Shown: positions 11,226 to 23,047 of the stretch, piece by piece | Layout of the letters: each line of letters starts with the position of its first letter | Numbering within the stretch: position 1 is the first letter of the stretch | Assembly: GCA_928724745.1 (NCBI GenBank) | Contig: CAKMXJ010000003.1 | Location: 62,001 to 126,000, forward strand | From: Anthracocystis setariae | Lineage: Eukaryota; Basidiomycota; Ustilaginomycetes; Ustilaginales; Ustilaginaceae | Length of the DNA stretch: 64,000 nucleotides | Direction of reading: 5' to 3' | Made by a program: the position numbers and the translations under genes | Notes under the pieces: generated by a model | The model's database searches: none | The model's input: only the letters and a program-made list of their open reading frames with translations | What the model was told of the DNA's origin: nothing

Positions 11226-11396
11226 TCAACAAGCTTCACGCACTCGCCCCTTGAACGGATTGGCCGAATTGTTTGAACCCAGATATGGATTTTTATGGGC
11301 TGAGGCAGACCAACACTTCGCGCAGCAAGCCGCATCCACAGCATCATCTCCTTTCTCTCGTGTCTCTTGTCTTTCTCAGTCTCTGTTTCCCTCTCT

Positions 11397-11403
<7 letters not shown>

Positions 11404-11440
<37 letters not shown>
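11404..11440 (+). repeat. CT microsatellite in Myb-gene leader
   Basis: A near-perfect CT dinucleotide tract lies within a longer pyrimidine-rich stretch. It is comparable to the one before chorismate synthase. Confidence 0.8.
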
Positions 11441-11441
<1 letters not shown>

Positions 11442-12014
11442 ACACACAATTCCTATCCCCTCTCCCACACTTTCGGAATCAGAGAGTTGCGTATCCGCTC
11501 AATCATTCCGACATCCACATTCATATTCATATTCATATCCGTCCATATTCACATTCACATCCACGTCTACATTCACTTGCCACTCTCTCAAGAACCCTGC
11601 AAGCCATAGCCAGCTCGGCTTTCTCGCCCGCTCCGTCTTGTCGCTCTCGACACTCTTTCTCCTCGCCATCCAGTCACCCAGTCACCAATTGCTGCCATCG
11701 CTTCCATCACAGATTTCATCTTGACAGTGCATCCTTCCTCAGCCTTGCGTACTTGTCTCACCCATACGCTTCAGTCATCTTGCGCCCCTTCCGCGCTGCT
11801 GCTTCGTCCACGTCCCCTTTTCGCTCGCTCTCTACTCGCTCTGCTCTGAACAGATCCATTTCGCAACATCCACCAACATTCGCATCTCGTGGAAACTCCC
11901 TATCACCTCTGGTCAGCACCCATCCAACCAGCTTGCCACCTTGACTGGTGTTGCGCAACAAACGCCTTCTGTAGCCACTCACCATCGATTCGCGCCCTAT
12001 CCTCCTTAGTCAAC

Positions 12015-12133
12015 ATGACGCCTACAAAAGCTGCTCCGACCTCGTCCTCGTTCTCGTCATCCATCACCTCCCCTGCCACCGCCGGCACAACATCCAACAC
12101 CAAGTCGGACAACTCTCGCTTGACCACAACAAC

Positions 12134-12170
<37 letters not shown>

Positions 12171-15100
12171 CCTCCTTCAACCCCTCCGGCTGCCTCTGCG
12201 GATCTTCCCACACCACCCACCTCACACAATGACTTCCGACCTCCCCCAAATCCTGTCGCTTCTTCCTCCAGGTCCAACGGTGCGGATGACCAGCTTCCCG
12301 ATGCTAGCCCCACCACCACCATCTCCGAAAACATGGGCCCTCGAAGAGCCGCTGCTCGTCTGAGCGGCGGCAGCACATCTTTTGATCGCAATGCGGATGA
12401 TTCCTTCTCCTCGCAGCGCAGAGCCAGCAGACGCTCCAGCATCGATCGCAACGACGATCGCACTGTGGCTGCTGAACGTCCTCTCGACCGAGGATCGTAT
12501 CGCTCCCGCGCGACCCACTCACCTTCGCACTCTCCTGGTCGCTCTCCAACTCCTTCACCAATCCTCGGGCCTGTATTCGCCCATCTACCATATTCTTCGG
12601 CAGCCCCGGACGATGCCGATGCAGATGACCACCACCTTCTCAAGCTTGGTCATCTTTCCTTCCCAATGCTCGGCGTAGGCGTCGGCCCAACCAAGGAGGA
12701 GATCGAACTGCTCGTCTACGGTGCCCACCCAAACAATGCGGATGTGCCCGATCTTCAAAGCCCTTCGGAGCAATCCGACAGTGTCGAAGGTATCCTTGAC
12801 TCTTTGGCCAGCATGGGTCTCGACTCAGCCACCGTCAGCTCCGCCAGCGACAGGGAGCGTGAGCTAGCCGGCATGGTCAAAATGCTTGCATCTCGCTGCA
12901 CCAGGCTTACCGATTCCCGAGATCAAGCTCAGGCTCAACTCAAGTCCACCCGTCTCACGGCTCTTTCTGTCATCTCATCCATCAAGCAGGCTCACGCTCA
13001 CGCACTCGCAGCTCATCGCAACGTCACCGACCGTCTCGAAGCCGAATTGGATGGGTGGAAGGCTCAGGCAAAGATGCTAAGCGCTCTGCTCAACCGTGCC
13101 GAAGCCCGAGGTTTTGACGAACGACGCTCAACTTCCACCTCTGCCTCCCTGGTAACTTTTGCTGACAAGGCCAAAGCGGCTGCTTCGGGCAGCTCGCCGA
13201 GCAACCTCCGCAATGCATTCTTCAAGCCAGAGGCCGGGGTCGCAAACAACGACCCCAAGGAGCGACTTCTGGCCAGTCCCAGCTTCCTGTCGTCTAGGCA
13301 AGACAACGCAGACCGTTCCCCTGGCACAACCGGCCTCGGTATCACCAGTTCGGGTCTCGCTGACATGGATACAGACCTTTCGCCCACTGCGTCCCTCCTT
13401 CGCGAGAGGAACAAGCTGATCACCGACAAGAAACATCTCAAGGCTCGTGTCAGAGACGCCGAAGCTCAGGTCTACAAGCTCGAGAGCGAACTCAAGGCAC
13501 TCCGACCCTACCTTGTCTCGGGTGGCATCAAAGCCACCGATCTTCCTGCAGGTGCAACCGATACCGATGCGTTGAACAAGACTCCGGGCGCGGACCTCAG
13601 TCAGTCGGGTACCGCTCCCACCACACCTAGTCGCTCGGGCAGCCGGAGAGACAAGAATCGAAAGAAGCGCAATGTCACAATGGGTGATGCAGAGACCGAA
13701 CATCTCATGCTCGCCGCTCGTCGATTGCGTGAAATGCGCAGAGAGCAGGCCGCCGCCGCTGCTGCCACTGCAGCTTCATCTGTCGAGGCAAGCACGCTTC
13801 CGAACTCTCAAGAAAGTGCCAAGTCGACATCGCTTGCACCTGCCGCCGAGCTTCATAGACCTCCCACCCACGCCTCACCGATCAAGCGTCAGGCTAGCGA
13901 GGGTCCTATGACAGGAGAAGATGATGCTCCTCCTCGCACCCCACCATCTCGATATGCCGAGCGACCTCAGAAGACACCAAAATCGATTGCGAGCATACCC
14001 AATACACCACGTACTGGCCTCCGCGCACGAGAGCTCGATGAGCTTGCTCGAGGCGACGACCGTCGTGACGGCTGGTCAGGACGTCACCGTAGGGTAGATT
14101 CAGCCTCCTCCTTCACCGGTATCGACGAGCTGCTGCAGGCTGCCGAGACCCTCAACCCTGGTGCAGCTGCGCCCTCGCCTACCATGCGCTCAAGGGGTCC
14201 TGCCCCTCCCTTCCCACCGCCCGGTGGAGATCCCAGCTACTATTCGCGAGAGCAAGCTCACCGTGGCTATCCACCTCCCCTCTCTGTCGCCACTCACCGT
14301 GGTCCTGAGCACGATCCTTACGGCTACAACTCAGCATCTCACCCTGCTCAGTCGAGTCCACTTCGTATGGCTCATGAAAGCCCCAAACGTCGACGTGTGT
14401 CGTCAGCAGCGTTTGACTTCGAGCCGTATGGCTCTCCTTTCCTCGGCGATCGCCAGGCTCGCGTCCGAACCCAGACCGAGGGTGCCGATCCCTTCGTACA
14501 GGGACGGCCACGTCATGACTACGCACCCACTGCGCCACCACCCAACGCTGGTGCAAGCCAAGGTCTGAGTGCACTGGACTTGCTCGCAGACCAGGCCACT
14601 GCCAGTCAGAATCCGTCGCAGGGAAGCGACAAGTCTGGCGACTACGAGGGTGTCAGCCCGATCGGCAGCTTGAGCAGTGAGGATGAGATGGATGGCGAGG
14701 GTCGAAGGAAGTCTGGTTCGCGCCTTTCGTCTTCGCGAGCAGAGGCTTCTCGCAAAGCCAACGGCTCACAGGGATCCCGAGCAAGTGAAGGAAGCAAGAG
14801 CTTCGGTGGCAACCAGAATCCCGAGAAACGCTTACCTTATGTGCGATGGACGGCGGAAGAGGACACCAAGCTTCGCGCTGCCATCAAGGAGCACGGGCAG
14901 CGGTGGGAGCTCATCTCACGTGCGGTCGGTACACGATCGTACCACCAGTGCCGACAGCGCTACTTGCTTATGCGACGGAAAGAGGCGGCTGCCAAGGCGC
15001 AGGCAGATGACAACGACGGCGGACACGGCCTATCTGCATCTGCGTCGGATCAGCAGTCTCAGGAATCGGACTACGGCCAGGAGTCAGGTGCTAACAGCTC

Positions 15101-15632
15101 TAGCGGACGAAGAAAGAGTGGCTCGCATGCACGTCGTGGATCACGCACTGGTGGAGACCACTATGAGGACGGTGGTGTCACCTCGACACCTCTGCACAAG
15201 TTGTCGATCGGTGCACCAGCTCCTCCGGGTTCTGTTTACGGACAATTCTCGCCGCCTGCTGGCCGTCCGGATGTACTGCCGTCGTCGAGTCAGACGCCCA
15301 CACATAGTCGCATGATGTCGCATCCTGCTCCGCTGTCGCCTTCGATGCAGCCGACATCACCTTACTCTTCGCAAACGCCATCTGCGGTGCGAAGAGGGCA
15401 CTATCCTCCGCCATCGCCGCTTTCGACATCTTCGCGTCAACTGCCACCGCTACAGGCGCATGGGTCAGGATACATGGCGCAAGGGCCTCCGTCTTCGCCA
15501 CATGCGGTCGGTCACAGGAGGCAATTCTCGGGAGAGGCGAGACCACCAACGACGTCTGGACATGCGCCGCCAAGCCCGACCACGCCGACTTCAACGGCAG
15601 CTAGACGCATGGGTGCCGCTCTCTACAGCTAG
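12015..15632 (+). CDS. Large disordered protein with a single Myb/SANT domain
   Basis: The protein is 1205 aa from the ATG at 12015. The frame is open further upstream, but only from a GTG at 11889. Most of it is Ser/Pro/Gln-rich and probably disordered, with a polyglutamine run encoded by CAA repeats at about 12127-12170. Two segments rich in heptad-like charge (about residues 275-350 and 455-500) may be coiled coils. Near residues 938-990 a SANT/Myb repeat reads YVRWTAEEDTKLRAAI, RWELISRAVGTRSYHQC and QRYLLM. It has the regular tryptophan and hydrophobic spacing and a basic end. It is likely a chromatin or DNA-binding regulator; no target can be inferred. It is convergent with Vps17. Confidence 0.82.
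12127..12170 (+). repeat. CAA repeat coding for polyglutamine
   Basis: An in-frame CAA trinucleotide array encodes about a dozen consecutive glutamines in the N-terminal disordered part of the Myb/SANT protein. Its length is likely polymorphic. Confidence 0.85.
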
Positions 15633-15823
15633 TCTCTCACACTGCATCGAAATGGATGAAGAAGAAGAAGAAAAAAAAGAAAAAGAAAAAAAAACTTACC
15701 TGAGATCACTAGCAGCAACTGGAAATGGAAGATATCCCCGTGTTTACACTCACACACACACACATATATACAGTATCGCTTCTGACAACTTGGATCCACG
15801 CATGCGACCAACCCCTTCCTTGA

Positions 15824-15854
<31 letters not shown>

Positions 15855-15985
15855 CCATCGCTTCACGCTCGGGATCCAATGCCCATCTTGTGTAGGCACA
15901 AACGAGTGTTACGTAGCCACTGCCCAAAAACGGGGCAAGAAGTCGAAGTGCAATAAAGGTGAAAGCGATTGCATTGACTGCGGGT

Positions 15986-16026
<41 letters not shown>

Positions 16027-16036
16027 GAGGAGGTTT
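15633..16036. other. Convergent 3' region with poly(T) and poly(A) runs
   Basis: The 400 bp between the convergent Myb and Vps17 stop codons contains a purine-rich GAA/AAA stretch (15655-15695). It also holds 24 T at 15831-15854 and 33 A at 15989-16021, 16 bp beyond the Vps17 stop. The runs may lie in the 3' ends of the two transcripts. Confidence 0.6.
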
Positions 16037-18112
16037 TCAAAACTTGCCAGCCAAGCTCCTAGCCGCGTCGGCGGCCGAGATCCTGGATCTTCCACTAGCT
16101 GTTCCCGAAGAGCCCGAGTTGAGCGTCCCGCCAAACGGATTGGCTCTCCCCGCCACCGCTGCCGATCTGTCCAGAAACATGGACTGGGAAGTAGCACCAC
16201 CTGGCGTCGATGATGCGGCGGCGCCGGAGAAAGGATGATTGGCAGCAGCGTGCATGGACTGCGACAGGTTGGATGTGCCGAGTGGAGATGCGCCCGCAGA
16301 CGCCCAAGGCGCGGGCGCGAGCGGCGAAGCTGGTGGTGCACCAGACGCCGCAGATCCCGATCTAGACATCGTCTCCGGTATCGAAGCGCCAGCTCTACCG
16401 TCGAATGAGATCCTGGAAGGTAATCCTTCCGGCTTGGACGGCGACGAGATCGATCGAGAGTGCGACGAAGAAGGGCGTTCGCCTGGACTTCCCAGGTCGG
16501 AACTGACACTGGCAAACGGCGGCCGCGAGTTGAACGATGGCGCCCGTGACGACGACTCGAACGACGATCTAACGGGCGTTTGAAATCTGCTCCCTGGTCC
16601 ATCCGGCCTCCTACCTGCGTTGTCCAATTCGGCCTTCAACGCCTTCATCTCCTTCAGCAGCTGCCGGGAGAACATGACGCTTCCTCGGGCATGCTCCACC
16701 AACGCTTGCTGCAGGTCTTGATGAGCATATCGGCTGTGACTCTGTAGGCTGCTGTGCAGATCTTGGCTGATCTTTTTCAGATTCTGGGCCAGCGCGTGCT
16801 CGTGTCTCTTGGCCTCTTCCAAGTCCTCGAGCGCATCATCGACTCGGTCAGCGCGGAGGTTGCGCTGCATTTTGAGATGTTCCGCTTCTCGCTTCTTGTT
16901 GACGGTAGCCTTTTGCGCGTTGTGATGCTCTTCGACAAGAGCGTTACGTGCAAGCATGGCTTCCTTGGCTGCTCGCGCATTGATCGACTGGTACGCAACA
17001 GCGTCGCCGAGGGTCAAGAGCTCAGTGTTGCTGAGCGCATCTTGGAGCTCGCCCAAGCTGCGGGCGGTGTAAGCGGTGCGTTTGAGCACGTAGGGCAGCC
17101 CCAGACGCAGGGAGGGCGGACGAATCTCTTCCACAGCGCCAAGATTGTTGAGCTTGACAGAAAGATCGGAAAGCGCAGCGGTCAGAGAGCGTCGCGCATG
17201 GGTGAGCTTTTCAGACGCCTCGGCAGCGTCGGCGAACTGCATCTCGAGGCGGGTCACTTCGGCCCTAGCGGCAACGAGGTCTTCGTCATCGTCATAAATA
17301 CTTCTCGAGGTGCTGAGTCCTTTCGAGCTTGCTCCTATCCCGAGGATGCTGAGACCGCCGCTGCTGATCCTGGATCCAGCCGATGCAGAGGTTGCCAGTA
17401 CGCCATTCGGAAGACCGCCAGTAGTGTCGACTCCGCCATAAGCCACCGAAGCAGCACTGGCCATGGCGTTGGCAAAGCGTTTGCGAGCAGCAGAGGAGCT
17501 GCCGGTGCCAGGAGGTGTAGGTGAGTATGCAAAGTCGGCTTCGATCAGGCTGCGCGTCTCGGGGCTATCTCTAAGAGTTGGTTCGGCAAGAACGCGAGAG
17601 AACCATCTTGCAAGCATGAGTCGTAGGATGCGGGTATCTTCGAGACCGCTCGCGGTGGTGGATGGCAGTGGCAAAGCCGGAACAATGATAGCAGGGCTGG
17701 ACAAGGTCAGCGCGAGCGAGTAGAGGCACAGCTCCCTGTAGGATCGGGTGATGCCAGGATAGGCTGAGGCGCGAAAGTGCGGCAGATTGGTCTGGGCGTC
17801 GAAGCGAACCAGTAAGTCCTTTTTGGCTTTCTCGATGGTTTGTACTCGGATGCGAAGGAACAGTTCCCTTGGCTTGGAGTGTGGCTGATAGACGCGCGAC
17901 GCATCGTCGTCCGTACGTCCGACCCGTTGATCTTTGCGTTGCTCCATGTTGGGATGCATCGCAGTTGGAGCAGCCGAGCTCGTCTCGGTAGACCCTATAG
18001 AACCAGACGCAGGAGGAGGCGGGACCGGTTTGTTTATACTCGGTTGGGCAGACATGCCCGGATGAGCCTGATAGGAAGGACCGCCGTTTTGACTGCCTTG
18101 GTGAGGCCCCAT
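16037..18112 (-). CDS. VPS17: Vps17-like retromer sorting nexin (PX-BAR)
   Basis: This is an intronless gene of 691 aa. After a low-complexity N-terminus, a PX-type phosphoinositide-binding fold begins at about residue 83 (RELFLRIRVQTIEKAKKDLL) and extends to about 200. It includes LPHFRASAYPGITRSYREL. Residues about 270-480 are helical and fit a BAR/Vps5-C domain. The tail is Ser/Pro-rich and ends AADAARSLAGKF. The PX core lacks the usual RRYxxF binding motif, as in Vps17. Vps17 pairs with Vps5 to form the membrane-bending half of retromer, which returns receptors from endosome to Golgi. Another Vps5/Mvp1-family nexin is the alternative. Confidence 0.72.
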   Translation of the reverse strand: MGPHQGSQNGGPSYQAHPGMSAQPSINKPVPPPPASGSIGSTETSSAAPTAMHPNMEQRKDQRVGRTDDDASRVYQPHSKPRELFLRIRVQTIEKAKKDLLVRFDAQTNLPHFRASAYPGITRSYRELCLYSLALTLSSPAIIVPALPLPSTTASGLEDTRILRLMLARWFSRVLAEPTLRDSPETRSLIEADFAYSPTPPGTGSSSAARKRFANAMASAASVAYGGVDTTGGLPNGVLATSASAGSRISSGGLSILGIGASSKGLSTSRSIYDDDEDLVAARAEVTRLEMQFADAAEASEKLTHARRSLTAALSDLSVKLNNLGAVEEIRPPSLRLGLPYVLKRTAYTARSLGELQDALSNTELLTLGDAVAYQSINARAAKEAMLARNALVEEHHNAQKATVNKKREAEHLKMQRNLRADRVDDALEDLEEAKRHEHALAQNLKKISQDLHSSLQSHSRYAHQDLQQALVEHARGSVMFSRQLLKEMKALKAELDNAGRRPDGPGSRFQTPVRSSFESSSRAPSFNSRPPFASVSSDLGSPGERPSSSHSRSISSPSKPEGLPSRISFDGRAGASIPETMSRSGSAASGAPPASPLAPAPWASAGASPLGTSNLSQSMHAAANHPFSGAAASSTPGGATSQSMFLDRSAAVAGRANPFGGTLNSGSSGTASGRSRISAADAARSLAGKF

Positions 18113-20095
18113 CGGAGGTTGCGATGGATGGAACGACGTGATCCCGAACCGTCAGTCAGCTTGGCAAGTAGGAGGCAATCGCAGCTTAGAGATGCTGCAT
18201 GATTTACTCTGACACGCTCCCTCTATGGCTGAGAGGCGAATTCGGGATTGCCGATGGTAGGTAGGATGGGCAAGGTGTACGTGGATCAAGGTGACGAAGC
18301 AAGGTGATTGAATTAGTGAGTTACAGTATGGCAGCAGCAGAGCAGCCCGACAAGCGTGGCACAGGCCACACGCGCGTGCGTCGGTTTCCAGAGTCCAATT
18401 TCACGTTTTGATGGAGAATGGATGAGAGGGTACAAGGTATGCAGCTCGCTTTCGAATCCACGCAACAACCTTGAGTGATTGTCTCTCGTCCGGAATCGAC
18501 TCCACTGGCTCTCAATTGCCTGTGTTCAGCCGGTGTCATGCATGCAAAGACCGGCCACTCATGCCTCTCTCTGTCCATGCCGACTTTCGTGTGCCTGTGG
18601 TATTTCTCTTTCCAAAGGTCGGCATGCTGTTACAAAGAATCTCGTCTTGGATCTTGAGAGCTGATCGTGTGCGCGACCGGAAACGACAAGGCAGGCCTGT
18701 TGTCGGTGACACCCGAACAGGACGAATTGATCGTCAGATGGCTGTCGGAGCGCCTGCTAGAGCGCCACGTCCAAATCGTCGAACCTTATCGTACATACAC
18801 AAGTCAAGGTGGTGAATACAGCGTCACAGAATCTCTTACAAAACGAACGACGCGTGCGGCTAGACCTTCGAAAGGCCATCCAGCGAAAGTGTCAAGCAGA
18901 CAGATAGAATGCACTTTGAGCGCAGAAGTGCGAGCCAAGACTTTGTCCGACATGCTCACTCAATTGCAAGTCCATTCACAGACGGGCGTCGATTCATGAT
19001 TGGAGCGGCGGAGGCAGCCAAGCTTCTCAGTATAAAAGTCCAATTCGCGGTCAACGGCTCAGCCCTGGGTTGGGATCCGTGGACAGCTTTTGCGATCTTA
19101 CTGGCCAGCTGAGCGTGGTGTGCTTGCTGTGTGGTTTCGTGGTGCAGGGCAGCGGTCTTTTGGTTTTGCAGTCGAGTAGCAGTAGAGTAGTAGCAGCAAG
19201 CAGCAAGCAGCTTTCGTGTTAGAGTGAGAGAGAGAGTGTCACCACTTGGCTCGATTTCTCACGCCCACCGATTCACGTCCCCGACAGCCCCGCCATCGCT
19301 GCGTCGCGTTGACAGCTTGCCAGGCATCCGCGAAAGCTTTGCGTCCAAGATGAAACTCGCTACGCTACCCAACCCGGTCATTTAAAAGTTCAGTCAAATG
19401 CAAGGCCAAGATTAATCTGCTGCGTCGCGCTTGGTCCACTTGCGATTCGCGATGCAAGATCCAGAGTAGTGTAGGAACAATTCGTTATTATAAGTGTATT
19501 GCTGAGCTGCGTCGGGCTGAAAAATCATCGCAAGAGGATGTGCGTGAACTTGATTCAACTTGGAATCATGTCTCTCTGTCGCTTCGCTTGACTTGGCGGT
19601 TGGTTCGGCATTGATTCTAAAACGACGGCAGCCAGACAAGAGAAAAACACACCATTCCGCTCGATCCAACGGACTGTTACTCTCCTTGGTCACCGTCACA
19701 CTCACACTGCTCAGCTTCACCCTCGTTAGTCGTCTTCAACCATCTGGATTCGGAACGGTCACACCTCTCGCAACTCTGCCGACAGCTGTCACGCCTCGTT
19801 GTTTCCGATCAGCGTGCTCAACTCAGAGCTCTACAGCCCAGCGTGCTCCGGCGTCTCCCTCCTCGCTTTGCTTCCGCTCTGGGCAGACGATCAGGTTTCT
19901 AGCACCGAGACTTGAGATTGCAACCTTGACCCGCTCGACTCAAGCTTTTCAAGCCTACATCCCTTCAGGGCGATCTATCATCTGCAGCGTCATTCTTTCA
20001 TACAACCGTACCGTCGCCGGGTGCACGCATCTCGTTTTCGCCTTTACAAAAACCCAACGAGGCCTAGCTTGGACCATTTCGTTTGAACCGCCATC
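18113..20095. other. Intergenic region between Vps17 and the SWIB gene
   Basis: About 2 kb upstream of two divergent genes. A TATA-like TATAAAAG lies at 19031-19038, a CAG/TAG-rich repeat near 19165-19215 and a GA tract near 19228. Open stretches at 18471-18815 and 19560-20414 lack credible starts or homology, so I do not call them. The region after 19560 is probably the SWIB leader. Confidence 0.4.
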
Positions 20096-21164
20096 ATGTC
20101 ACAACCTCATCCGCTTGATCCGGCCTCCGTCGCCGTTCTCCGTCCCGCCATCATCCAGATCCTCAACAATGCCGATCTCAGCTCCATCTCCGCCAAAAAA
20201 GTTCGCGCTCAGCTTGCGCAGCTTCCATCAAACGCTCTTCCACCAACCCTTGACCTTTCGGCTAACAAGAAGCAAGTCGACGAAGTCATTCGCGACTGCT
20301 TCGACCAGATCTCCAAAGGCATGCCTGCTCCCCCACAAGCCCCATCCTCTTACAATGGAGGCTCTTCCGCACCCCCATCTGGTGGTCTTGCTCTGCCAGG
20401 TCTGGGCGGCGTAAGGGGAAGCCACGCTGCTCCTTCCAGCACATCCTCCAATCACTCCAAGCCCGCGCCTGCAAAGTCTGTACCTGCCAAGGCTACTCCT
20501 GCATCCAACGGCAACAAGGCTAAGGCAGAGTCCAAGCCCAAGAAAAAGGCTACTAAGAAGCGCGCCGTGGCTGACGATGATGACGACGACGAGCCCCGAA
20601 AGAAGAGAGCTGCCAATCCCAACAACCCTTTCAACAGGCCTCTCATCCTCTCGCCAAAGCTCGCTGATGTTTGTGGAGGTAACGAGGTACGTATTCGCTC
20701 CCCTTTCGTCGTAAGGCCGAAACTCCGCCCAGATCACTGATTTTAACCCTTCCCGCTCATTTCACACGCATTCTCACCTTGCTACATGACAGATGCCGCG
20801 ACACGCTGTCGTGAAGCAGCTCTGGGTATACATCAAGTCAAATAACCTCCAAAACGAGAGCAACAAGCGTCAGATCCTCTGCGACGCGAAGCTCACGTCC
20901 ATTTTCGGCAAGGAAGTCGTCGAGTGAGTTGATTGGTCCTTATTGGAGCTTGCAATGATTGAGCTGTCATACTGATCACGCTTCGACAATCATTCTTACC
21001 ATCACCTGCAAACTCTCCAAATAGCTCCTTCGAAATGGCCAAGGTGAGTCACAGTCGACAACAATCTCTCTCGCAGGTGCCCTTACTCACCCAACCAAAT
21101 TCTCTCCGATCGCTTTTGTACACAGCTCATCGGGACCCATCTTACCAAGAAGGACGACGCATGA
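20096..21164 (+). CDS. SWIB/MDM2-domain protein with N-terminal DEK_C domain, four exons
   Basis: Exons are 20096-20686, 20793-20923, 21025-21043 and 21126-21164. They join to 780 nt and 259 aa, and all introns are GT-AG. The N-terminus (residues about 8-65, VAVLRPAIIQILNNADLSSI) resembles a DEK C-terminal domain. A basic, Lys-rich linker with an acidic DDDDDDE patch follows, then a SWIB fold: NPFNRPLILSPKLADVCGG, MPRHAVVKQLWVYIK, KRQILCDAKL, FGKEVV and SFEMAK. The order matches yeast Tri1/Uaf30-type proteins. Uaf30 belongs to the RNA polymerase I upstream activating factor; Tri1 is less well understood. Exon 3 is only 19 nt long. Confidence 0.85.
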
Positions 21165-21916
21165 CAGCTTCAACTTGGTTGACATGCCTTGGACAGCACA
21201 GTGACCGCCTTACCACGCTACCGCCCCAATTTCGAGCACCACGTCGAAACACTCAGCACTTGTAGCTGAGCCCGTCTCCAAGACTTCCCAACGCAAAAGC
21301 TGATCGGATCGTCCACTCCAAAGTCCATCAAGTCTTGCCGAGCAAAGCCTCGTGTAGTCAGTATCACCCTTTTTGGCTGTTTGCCCTTTCTCTCGTTGTA
21401 CTCTACCCCAACCCAATGTCGAAGCGTAACGTAATTTCTGTAGTACCGGACCTTCTGTAGTACCGGACAATTGATTAAGGTTGAAACCCTCCACGTCCAA
21501 TGTGTGTGTGTGCCTTGCATGATCACCTCCAACACAGCTCGATGGGGTGTTGCTTGCTCCACCATCGTTGTTGCTTCCATCAAAGTACAGTGTCAGTACT
21601 CTTCAACACCGCAATTTCAATCACCACCGAATCTTACACCAGGCTTTCTGCACAACCATGCCTTCTGGGTTTTCTTCATTCAACCAAGCGTGACGAGAGA
21701 GTCTAAGACTTTTCAAACCACAAGAGCACCACCATTGATATCCAGGAAATCATAAATGAAGTGAATTTCGTCGGTATAAGTGCAAGGATGATGTATGCAC
21801 GACAAAGCGCAAGATGTGATTATCTAGTGCATGTAGAGATGAGATAGATGCGCTGTAAGCGGCAGAATCGACATAAGGAGCGATCACGCCGAGTCCTACA
21901 CGAATGGCAGCAGAGT
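21165..21916. other. Convergent intergenic region
   Basis: This 750 bp lies between the SWIB and Rex4 stop codons. A short direct repeat (GTAGTACCGGAC, near 21440 and 21457) is visible. I see no other feature. Confidence 0.4.
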
Positions 21917-23047
21917 TCAGATGGACTCTTTCCACCAGTCAGCCTTTGCAGCCAGCCGAGGCTTCAACCGCACCGTGTCGTTGAGGACGCCATCGGCTGA
22001 GGTGGAGATGCTCCTCTTGTTCAGTGCGGGGGATGCAGCAAGGAGAGCATCACCGTTGGCAGGTGCCTTCCACAATTTGTTATGCGTCGAGCGAGAAGAC
22101 GACCGAGAAAAGGCTCCGCCGATGCTGCCGTGTCCCTTGGAGCGTAACGTTTCGTCCCAATTTGACTTTTGACTGCGGAAGATGGCCATGGTGGCGCGAG
22201 CGTCTTCCACCGAGGAATGGGATTCGCCTTCTAGCTGAATGTCAATTCCCAGCACAAGCTTGGCAAGCTTCTTGAGACTCGGATATTTGGTCTTTGCGAG
22301 GTCGCGCAGGGGCTGAAAAGTGGATGTATCGCGGATGAGTGGCTTGGGATGTGAAAGCAGTAGCGCTTTCAAATCATTTTGGATGGCATGACCAACCAAC
22401 ACTTTGCCCTTGATCAAATTTGCCACTTCGCCCTGCACTTGGCTGAACGAAGGCGCATCCTGCAAATCCTTGGCTCGGACGCCAGAGACCCAAGTGCGAT
22501 AGTCGGTGACCTTTTCCTGAGGTCTGACAAATTTATCAAGGATAGTAGCACCGTGAAAGTTGACGATCGAGACACGGGCAAGGATTGATTCGCATCCCTT
22601 GTCGCCGACACCCACCATTTCGCAATCGATTGCGAGGTAATTTCCGGGCTCCTTCTTTGCGGGATTGGCGTCGGAAGGTAGACCGCCAAGAATGACCTTC
22701 TTCTTGAGCTTTGAATCCATGATGCCCTCCCATTGTCCACTGCGCGCTATCTTATCCGATGCGCTTTGACGAACAAGCTCCAAGTCTTGTGGAGAAATAT
22801 CCTCGGCAAACCAGGGAAGTGAGGTAGGAGCAGGGCTTGAGGTCCTACTCCTCTCTGCTTGAGCCACAGCCACGTCTGGTTTGAGCTTGGATTTGGTTGT
22901 GAGCTTAGTCAGAGATGCTGAAGCCCTGCGACGGCCAAGTTGAGGGGTGGATGATGAAGAAGAGGCAGCATCGGAGTTCAGCGTCTTTTTCAGTGCCTTC
23001 CAATTGCTACCGGCACTATAATCATTGCTGGATGCGGATCGCTTCAT
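21917..23047 (-). CDS. REX4: RNA exonuclease 4 (DEDDh family)
   Basis: The gene has one exon and encodes 376 aa from the ATG at 23047. The frame runs upstream to 23527, but that part has no similarity and an unlikely start. The exonuclease core carries all DEDDh residues: D141 and E143 in AIDCEMVGVG, D225 in VGHAIQNDLKAL, and H277 and D282 in HSSVEDARATMAIF. The N-terminus is basic and Ser-rich. Rex4 homologues are nuclear or nucleolar 3'-5' exonucleases that influence ITS1 processing in pre-rRNA. The gene is divergent from the dehydrogenase, with about 790 bp between starts. Confidence 0.93.
   Translation of the reverse strand: MKRSASSNDYSAGSNWKALKKTLNSDAASSSSSTPQLGRRRASASLTKLTTKSKLKPDVAVAQAERSRTSSPAPTSLPWFAEDISPQDLELVRQSASDKIARSGQWEGIMDSKLKKKVILGGLPSDANPAKKEPGNYLAIDCEMVGVGDKGCESILARVSIVNFHGATILDKFVRPQEKVTDYRTWVSGVRAKDLQDAPSFSQVQGEVANLIKGKVLVGHAIQNDLKALLLSHPKPLIRDTSTFQPLRDLAKTKYPSLKKLAKLVLGIDIQLEGESHSSVEDARATMAIFRSQKSNWDETLRSKGHGSIGGAFSRSSSRSTHNKLWKAPANGDALLAASPALNKRSISTSADGVLNDTVRLKPRLAAKADWWKESI

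Larger units (their letters stand above)
9461..12014. other. Intergenic region, about 2.5 kb, low-complexity rich
   Basis: This lies between the divergent coatomer and Myb genes. It contains a TGTGAT hexamer repeat near 9727-9755, a CGCACAT repeat near 10570-10595 and a GT-rich tract at about 10807-10858. A run of 26 A sits at 11200-11225, a CT tract at about 11404-11440 and ATTCAT-type repeats at about 11519-11570. Two ACTGTA-rich spots occur (9605, 11005-11045). A 34-codon minus-strand open stretch at 10675-10780 follows a CTAGTTCCAG acceptor-like site, but I cannot connect it to a gene. The last 600 bp is probably the CT-rich leader of the Myb gene. Confidence 0.45.

Noticed and set aside
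19560..20414. A 284-codon open stretch overlapping the start of the SWIB gene
   Set aside because: It has no ATG start and overlaps the well-supported SWIB exon in another frame.
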